A stretch of DNA of 64,000 bases, from assembly GCA_964630265.1 (NCBI GenBank), contig CAZVRW010000001.1, positions 1-64,000 on the forward strand, given 5' to 3'. Position 1 is the stretch's first letter. Each line of letters opens with the position of its first letter. Origin of the DNA: CAZBWP01 sp964630265 (GTDB lineage Bacteria > Pseudomonadota > Alphaproteobacteria > Rhodospirillales > Defluviicoccaceae). The translations under genes and the position numbers were made by a program. The notes under the pieces were generated by a model. That model was not told the DNA's origin. It ran no database searches and saw only the letters and a program-made list of their open reading frames with translations. Of this stretch, positions 59,759-64,000 are shown one piece after another.

Positions 59759-60334
59759 ATGTCCAGCACTCAGACCGCCGTTCAACCGCAGCCGACCATC
59801 ATCAACGGCATCGACGTGACCGCCCTGGCGGATACGGTCAAAGCGGTGAAGCAGAACCCGGAGATCGCCGGCTTCACCTTCCGGGGCCGAAACACGTGGC
59901 TGGGGGCCGATCACAATCGGTCCACCTTCCAAAGCTTCCATGGCGCCTGCCAGGAACAGCGCGCCGACGGCAAGTCCTTCACGATGGACAATGCTGAGCC
60001 GCCGGTGCTGCTCGGCCAGGACGCCGGCGCCAACCCGGTGGAGCACCTGCTCAACGCCCTGATGGGCTGCATGACGACGTCATTGGCCTATCACGCGGCG
60101 GCGCGCGGCATCACCGTCGAGGCGATCGACACCGAGAGCGAGGGCGACATCGACCTGCGCGGCTTCCTCGGCCTCTCCGATAAGATCCGCAAGGGCTATG
60201 AGACCATTCGCGTCAAGATGCGGGTGAAGTCGCAGGCGACTCCGGAGCAGCTGCGCGAGTTGGCCGCTTTCTCGCCGGTCTATGACGTGGTGTCGAAGTC
60301 GGTGCCCGTCGACGTGACCATCGAGACCTACTGA
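59759..60334 (+). CDS. OsmC-family peroxiredoxin-like protein
   Basis: A 191-residue protein of the OsmC/Ohr superfamily. It has FRGRNTWLGADHNRS, the conserved Gly-Ala-Asn (GANPVEHLLNALMGCMTTSLAYHAAARGI) near residue 90, which contains the first redox Cys (MGCM), and VYDVVSKSVPVDVTIETY at the end. The second Cys of thiol peroxidases is not obvious in this copy, so peroxidase activity is uncertain. GGAGG precedes ATG 59759. It lies in tandem with the diiron gene, suggesting an oxidative stress or metabolic regulon under the AraC protein. Confidence 0.87.
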   Translation: MSSTQTAVQPQPTIINGIDVTALADTVKAVKQNPEIAGFTFRGRNTWLGADHNRSTFQSFHGACQEQRADGKSFTMDNAEPPVLLGQDAGANPVEHLLNALMGCMTTSLAYHAAARGITVEAIDTESEGDIDLRGFLGLSDKIRKGYETIRVKMRVKSQATPEQLRELAAFSPVYDVVSKSVPVDVTIETY

Positions 60335-60437
60335 CGTCCCGCGGGGGTGGCCGGCGTCGGACGGCGGCGCCGGCCGTTCCGGCCTCGGGTGCGCTGCCGC
60401 CCTTGAGATCGATCGCTGGCTCGCCTAGCGATGAACC

Positions 60438-60463
60438 AAAAAAAGAGCGGCCACGGGCCGCTC
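60438..60463 (-). terminator. Rho-independent terminator of the porin gene
   Basis: On the minus strand GAGCGGCC, a CGT loop and GGCCGCTC form an 8-bp stem followed by seven or more T. It is 25 bp past the porin stop and is one of the best terminators in the window. Confidence 0.92.
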
Positions 60464-60487
60464 CAAGGCTACGGATGGAGAACGTGA

Positions 60488-61798
60488 TCAGAAGCTTGCG
60501 GTCAGGGCGATGGCGCCGCCCCAGCCGCTCGAGTCCGAGGTGTCTTGGATCCCGGCATTGAGCGCTGCCTGGTTGTTGTTGATGGACGCAACAAGGTCGT
60601 TGCCGGCCACACCGGCAAACGCATCCGGAACCCGCTCCGCGTCCTGATCGAAGAGGAAGAAGCCGCCACGGAGACGGATGCCCGGGCCCAGGACGTAGGT
60701 GCCGGCGAGGGTCCCCATCTTGCTCTTGTAGTCGCCGGTTCCCGGGATGTTCCAGCCGACGCTCGACCCCTGCACATAGGAGATGCCGACCGTGTACGGT
60801 CCTGTTTCGTAGGTTCCGCCGACCGACCAAGCGCTGCCGTTGAGCTTCCGAGAGTTCGCACCGGTGGGGTCGACGGTGCCGCCGAGCGTGCCGGCGACGG
60901 GAGCGCCGTCGTTGCCGTAGGTCTGCTTGTAGGCGCCGCCGACGGTGAAACCGAGATAGCTGAGCTGACCGCCGAAGCGCCACTCCATACTGCCATTCAG
61001 GCTTCCGTCCGGATCGCTACTCACGTTGTTGCGGAAGTTGACGATGGCGGCGGTGGCGGCGACGCCGAACCCGTTGGCAAACACGTTCGCATAGTTCAGC
61101 GCGGCGGCCACACCTGCATCCGCGTCGGTTCCGGGATCGGGGCTGTTGCTGTCGTCGTTGTTGATCGGGGTGAACGACACGCCCGCCTGGAAGCCGTATA
61201 ACCTCGGCGTGATGTAGGAGATCTTGTTGGAATCCCCGTCCAGACCGGCTTCGGTGCTGACCACCACGTCGTCATTGACGCCGGACACGGGCAGGAAGAA
61301 CTCGTTGGTGACGACGTCGCCCGCCGCGTCGACGCTGATGCCGCCGTCCGGGGCATTGACGGAGAGCTGCTCGCCCACCCCATCCTCTGCACCGACCATC
61401 AACCGGCCGAAGCGGTCGCTCTCCAGGAACAGATACGTTTCATCGACATGGTTGCCCGCAGAATAGGCCTCAAGCTGCACCTCGACGCCGACAGTGATGC
61501 CGTTGTCGAGGGTCGTCTGACCGACGAAGCAGACCTCGGCATTGGTCTTCTGGTCGACGTTGATGACCTTGTGGCCCTGGTTGACGGTGTAGCCTGCCTC
61601 GGTCGGGAGCCGGCCGTTGCCGTCATTGAAGTCCTGGTCGACGCCGACCAGCCACTGCTGCATGTAACCGTGAACTTCGATCTGGATCCGGCCCCCGCCA
61701 TGCTGCTGGGCGGCGGCATCACCGGCAATGCCGGCGACGAGGGCCGCGGTCGCCAGCGCCGTGGTGCCGTAAAATGACGTCTTCATGGTGTTTCTCAT
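60488..61798 (-). CDS. Outer-membrane porin
   Basis: A 436-residue exported beta-barrel protein. The signal peptide (MKTSFYGTTALATAALVAGIAGDAAAQQ) is followed by a Gly/Asp/Asn-rich mature sequence with alternating hydrophobic residues, for example GGRIQIEVHGYMQQWLVGVDQDFND, EVCFVGQTTLDNGITVGVEVQLEAYSAGNHVDETYLFLE and the last residues GGAIALTASF, ending in Phe as porins do. It resembles general porins of alphaproteobacteria (PF13609-like). ATG 61798 is chosen, but ATG 61786 and two upstream ATGs are alternatives. A TTGAAT-18-TATAAC promoter lies upstream. Confidence 0.88.
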   Translation of the reverse strand: MRNTMKTSFYGTTALATAALVAGIAGDAAAQQHGGGRIQIEVHGYMQQWLVGVDQDFNDGNGRLPTEAGYTVNQGHKVINVDQKTNAEVCFVGQTTLDNGITVGVEVQLEAYSAGNHVDETYLFLESDRFGRLMVGAEDGVGEQLSVNAPDGGISVDAAGDVVTNEFFLPVSGVNDDVVVSTEAGLDGDSNKISYITPRLYGFQAGVSFTPINNDDSNSPDPGTDADAGVAAALNYANVFANGFGVAATAAIVNFRNNVSSDPDGSLNGSMEWRFGGQLSYLGFTVGGAYKQTYGNDGAPVAGTLGGTVDPTGANSRKLNGSAWSVGGTYETGPYTVGISYVQGSSVGWNIPGTGDYKSKMGTLAGTYVLGPGIRLRGGFFLFDQDAERVPDAFAGVAGNDLVASINNNQAALNAGIQDTSDSSGWGGAIALTASF

Positions 61799-61903
61799 CA
61801 TCATGGGAGTTTCAGCGCCCTGGGTCCTTGCGGAAGGGCTTGCCGGGAACCGCGAAGCTCGCGTCCGGACTGTCAGAAACCACAATCCAATGGTTGAAGC
61901 AAC

Positions 61904-61933
61904 GTTATAACAAATCATAACACTCGCATTCAA
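61904..61933 (-). promoter_or_regulatory. Porin promoter
   Basis: TTGAAT (61928-61933) and TATAAC (61904-61909) on the minus strand are 18 bp apart, in an AT-rich patch. GTTAT and ATAAC arms around the -10 form a small inverted repeat that could be an operator. The start of transcription would be about 95 bp upstream of the gene. Confidence 0.6.
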
Positions 61934-62020
61934 GGACCGTTGCCAAGCGGCAACACGGCGTTGCTCCGACAGCCGTGCCAGCATATCCAAGGAACGGAGG
62001 CGGACTTCGTCCGGATGATC

Positions 62021-62278
62021 ACCTTCGGGGTGATCGTGTCCTTGGGCGTGGTGTCGACGGCGATCGCCACCGTCGTCTACTTCGAGCTCGTGACCCGGGC
62101 CGGCCCGAGTTTCCTCGCGCTGATCAACTACCTGATCCCGATCTGGGCGGTCGGCCTCGGCGTCGTCGTGCTCGGCGAACGACCACAGTGGTCGCCGCTC
62201 GCCGCGCTCGTCCTGGTGCTGGCGGGGATCGCGGTGAGCGGCCTCGCCGCCCACGAGGCACCCGCCGGGCGGCGATGA
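62021..62278 (+). pseudogene. Remnant of an EamA permease (C-terminal end only)
   Basis: About 85 residues (VVSTAIATVVYFELVTRAGPSFLALINYLIPIWAVGLGVVVLGERPQ to GLAAHEAP) match the last part of the transporter at 53901, nearly identical at the DNA level (for example GTGGTGTCGACGGCGATCGC). No start, first repeat or upstream half exists. It lies just upstream of the porin promoter in the opposite direction. A truncated duplicate or a recombination scar. Confidence 0.85.
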
Positions 62279-62321
62279 TCCGTCCCGCCATCGGGCCCGG
62301 GCCGGCGGCGCCGGCCACCCC

Positions 62322-62750
62322 TCAGCGGCGTTCGCTTTCGAGGAAGTAGAGCGTCCGGGTGCCGAAGCCCTTGACCTCGACCGCGCCCCGCTCGCTGAAG
62401 ACGAAGTCGTCCTTGATCAATTCGTACGTGTCGTCGCAGAGCGTGATCCGCATCGGCTCGGACAGGCTCTCCATGCGCGCCGCCAGGTTCACCCCCGGAC
62501 CGAACAGGTCGTAGACATACTTCTGGATGCCGACCAGCGAGCCGATCACCGGACCCGCATTGATGCCGATGCGGCAGCGCCACTGTTGCGGATGGGCGTT
62601 GTTGCGGCGTTCGATGTAGCGGCGGATGCGCAACTCGAAAAACACCGCGTTCTCGAAGCCGATCGCCAATGACGCGGGATCGGCCACGGCGACGCCGACC
62701 GTCAGCGACTGGAGGAGTTGCTTCGGATCGAGATCGTCGGCTGTGGCCAT
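62322..62750 (-). pseudogene. Class III nucleotide cyclase with internal deletion
   Basis: A 142-residue frame from ATG 62750. Residues 1-38 read like the start of a PAS-domain protein (QLLQSLTVGVAVADPASLAIGFENAVFFE). They run straight into the late part of a class III adenylate/guanylate cyclase domain (RIGINAGPVIGSLVGIQKYVYDLFGPGVNLAARMESL). The rest of PAS and the first cyclase half with its metal-binding Asp are missing, so an in-frame deletion is likely and cyclase activity would be lost. It lies next to a hemoglobin gene, as full-length PAS-cyclases do in relatives (inference). Confidence 0.7.
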
Positions 62751-62802
62751 GGCGCCCCTGCCCGCGTCGTTCTCACTTGGGAATGACAATGTACGGCTTC
62801 CG

Positions 62803-63135
62803 CTAGATCACGGCGGTGCAGATCACCGCGATGTCGCTTTCGTCCACGTCGTTGTCCTCCAGGGCCTCCCGCAACAGCGCCAGGGCTTCGCGGAAGGCTT
62901 CGTCGGTAATACCGAGATTGCGGTGGGCACGCTCCAGCGCTTCGTTCGAAAAGCTCGCCGGCCCGCCCATGATGGCGGCGATGAACTTGGTCTGGTGGTC
63001 GATCAGGCGGCGCATGTCGACGCCGTCGAAATACGGGCTGAGCAGCGGCGAATCGAGCACCCGATCGTAGAACGCGGACACGATCCGGCTGACCTTGGCG
63101 AAGCCGCCGTAACGTTCGAAGATCGTGGCCGCCAT
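62803..63135 (-). CDS. Group 1 truncated hemoglobin
   Basis: A 110-residue truncated globin (trHbI). The pattern is intact: YGGFAKVSRIVSAFYDRVL with the distal Tyr B10, HQTKFIAAIMGGP, and HRNLGITDEAFREALALLREAL containing the proximal His. ATG 63135. Truncated hemoglobins bind O2 or NO and take part in nitrosative stress defence. The nnrS-like gene nearby on the other strand is consistent with NO-related functions. The start lies within reach of a 35-bp repeat array (63138 onward). Confidence 0.92.
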   Translation of the reverse strand: MAATIFERYGGFAKVSRIVSAFYDRVLDSPLLSPYFDGVDMRRLIDHQTKFIAAIMGGPASFSNEALERAHRNLGITDEAFREALALLREALEDNDVDESDIAVICTAVI

Positions 63136-63137
63136 CG

Positions 63138-63232
63138 GCGCGCCCCCATGTTTGCTTCGGCGGGCGCGGCGAGCGCGCCCCCATGTTTGCTTCGGCGGGG
63201 GCGGCGGGCGCCCCCGTTCTTGCTTCGGCGGC
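63138..63232. repeat. 35-bp tandem repeat, about 2.7 units
   Basis: Copies of a unit beginning GCGCGCCCCCATGTTTGCTT lie in the leader of the hemoglobin gene. The third is diverged. Confidence 0.85.
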
Positions 63233-63278
63233 CCGCCGCGGGTCTCGACGGTTCGCCGCGTTTCGTTGACGCCGCTGC

Positions 63279-63416
63279 CCCCGGATCTGGCCCCGGANNN
63301 NNNNNNNNNNNNNNNNNNNNNNNNNNNNNNNNNNNNNNNNNNNNNNNNNNNNNNNNNNNNNNNNNNNNNNNNNNNNNNNNNNNNNNNNNNNNNNNNNCCC
63401 CGGATCTGGCCCCGGA
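63279..63416. repeat. 12-bp tandem repeat with assembly gap (63298-63397)
   Basis: Units of CCCCGGATCTGG on both sides of 100 N. This is the second array in the same intergenic region, between the hemoglobin and nnrS-like genes. No gene is seen here. Confidence 0.9.
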
Positions 63417-63634
63417 GCGGCGATGCTGGTGCCGGCCGCGGGCAACGCGGATTCGAGTGAAAAATGTACGACCGCCGGCCGGAAGCGGCAAGGTTTCCGT
63501 CGGCGCCTCCGACCGCATGCCGCGTTGCGCCGATCAGATCGACATAGGTCAAGGCGCGCGGCCGGGCGATCGTCCAGGATGCGCGGCACGCCCCCTCGAC
63601 GGGGCATCCGCCCTGCATCGGTTTCGGAAGCACC

Positions 63635-64000
63635 ATGACAGCACCCCCCGACCACACCCCCGTTCCCAGGCTGCGCCCATGGACCGGCGCGGCCCTCCTC
63701 GCCTACGGTTTTCGTCCGTTCTTTCTCGCCGCCGGCGCCTGGGCGGCGATCGCCCTCGCCCTCTGGCTGGCAGCACTGCGCGGGGTGTGGCCGCTGCCGA
63801 CGGCGCTCACGTCGATCGCCTGGCACGTGCACGAGATGATCTTCGGCTTCGCCGCCGCTGCCCTTGCCGGCTTCCTCCTGACCGCCATCCCCAACTGGAC
63901 GGGGCGGTTGCCGCTGCAGGGTCGGCCGCTGCTGCTGCTCGTCCTGCTCTGGCTCCTCGGGCGCATCGCCATGGTGACGTCGGCGGTGATCGGACCAATC
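63635..64000 (+). CDS. nnrS: NnrS family heme-copper membrane protein (partial)
   Basis: The first 122 residues of a membrane protein cut by the window end. It begins at ATG 63635 and shows the NnrS opening YGFRPFFLAAGAWAAIALALWL near residues 24-45 and the WHVHEMIFGFAAAALAGFLLTAIPNWTGR signature near residues 63-91. NnrS proteins bind heme and copper and are linked to nitric oxide and nitrosative stress in relatives. A helix-rich protein of about 400 residues is expected beyond the edge. Confidence 0.9.
   Translation, partial: MTAPPDHTPVPRLRPWTGAALLAYGFRPFFLAAGAWAAIALALWLAALRGVWPLPTALTSIAWHVHEMIFGFAAAALAGFLLTAIPNWTGRLPLQGRPLLLLVLLWLLGRIAMVTSAVIGPI

Noticed and set aside
63540..63634. FNR/NnrR box upstream of nnrS
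   Set aside because: TTGCG-CCG-ATCAG has the wrong spacing and poor arms.

Overview
The window is very GC-rich, densely coded bacterial chromosome. The gene set points to a member of the Alphaproteobacteria, most plausibly Rhodospirillales-like: CarD, an FdxA-type 7Fe ferredoxin, a NDUFS4-like complex I protein, a polyhydroxyalkanoate phasin with a PhaR-like upstream site, a SUV3-like helicase, a group 1 truncated hemoglobin, UbiK, and a PetP/PetR-like MarR plus response regulator pair. I cannot name a genus. Seven runs of exactly 100 N mark assembly joins. Most lie inside short tandem repeats, so draft or metagenome assembly is likely.

Layout. 1-7.8 kb: SYLF lipoprotein, cobalamin lower-ligand and nucleotide-loop genes (cobU-cobC-cobS divergent from cobT), an M48 metallopeptidase lipoprotein, a SLOG-fold protein, a metallophosphatase-like protein lacking its metal ligands, and carD. 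8-13 kb: fdxA, TerB-like protein, S4 RNA-binding protein, SUV3-like helicase, pcm. 13-21 kb: htpG, a permease, a thioesterase, then an acyl-CoA and methionine-precursor run. 21-30 kb: a trypsin/NUC1 fusion, SDR, branched-chain aminotransferase, MarR/OmpR/histidine-kinase operon, CsaA-like tRNA-binding protein, phasin, TetR. 30-37 kb: RpoH-like sigma factor, proC, ybjN-like, ubiK, hldD, lgt, midA-like methyltransferase, rtcB. 37-44 kb: a full branched-chain amino acid type ABC importer, hydrolase and EamA permease. 44-47 kb: cardiolipin synthase, NDUFS4-like gene, tRNA-Arg(UCU). 47-52 kb: a surface/secretion region with two exosortase-type (PEP-CTERM-like) proteins, a secreted tail-collar protein and a truncated paralogue. 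53-64 kb: a cyclic-nucleotide phosphodiesterase-like enzyme, EamA permease, Ca-type P-ATPase, AraC regulator, a broken diiron gene, OsmC, porin, transporter and cyclase remnants, truncated hemoglobin and the start of nnrS.

Many operons are translationally coupled through ATGA or GTGA overlaps (cobC/cobU, carD/phosphatase-like, helicase/S4, ECH/CoA-binding/OAH sulfhydrylase, MarR/RR/HK, livM/G/F).

The most unusual signals are genome-architecture ones. About twenty short tandem arrays (12-35 bp units) sit between genes and in at least three cases inside coding regions. Fifty-bp bulged palindromes carry a shared TCA bulge. A 37-bp element plus hairpin leader is duplicated in front of two signal-peptide genes. 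Several proteins keep a fold but lack canonical catalytic residues.
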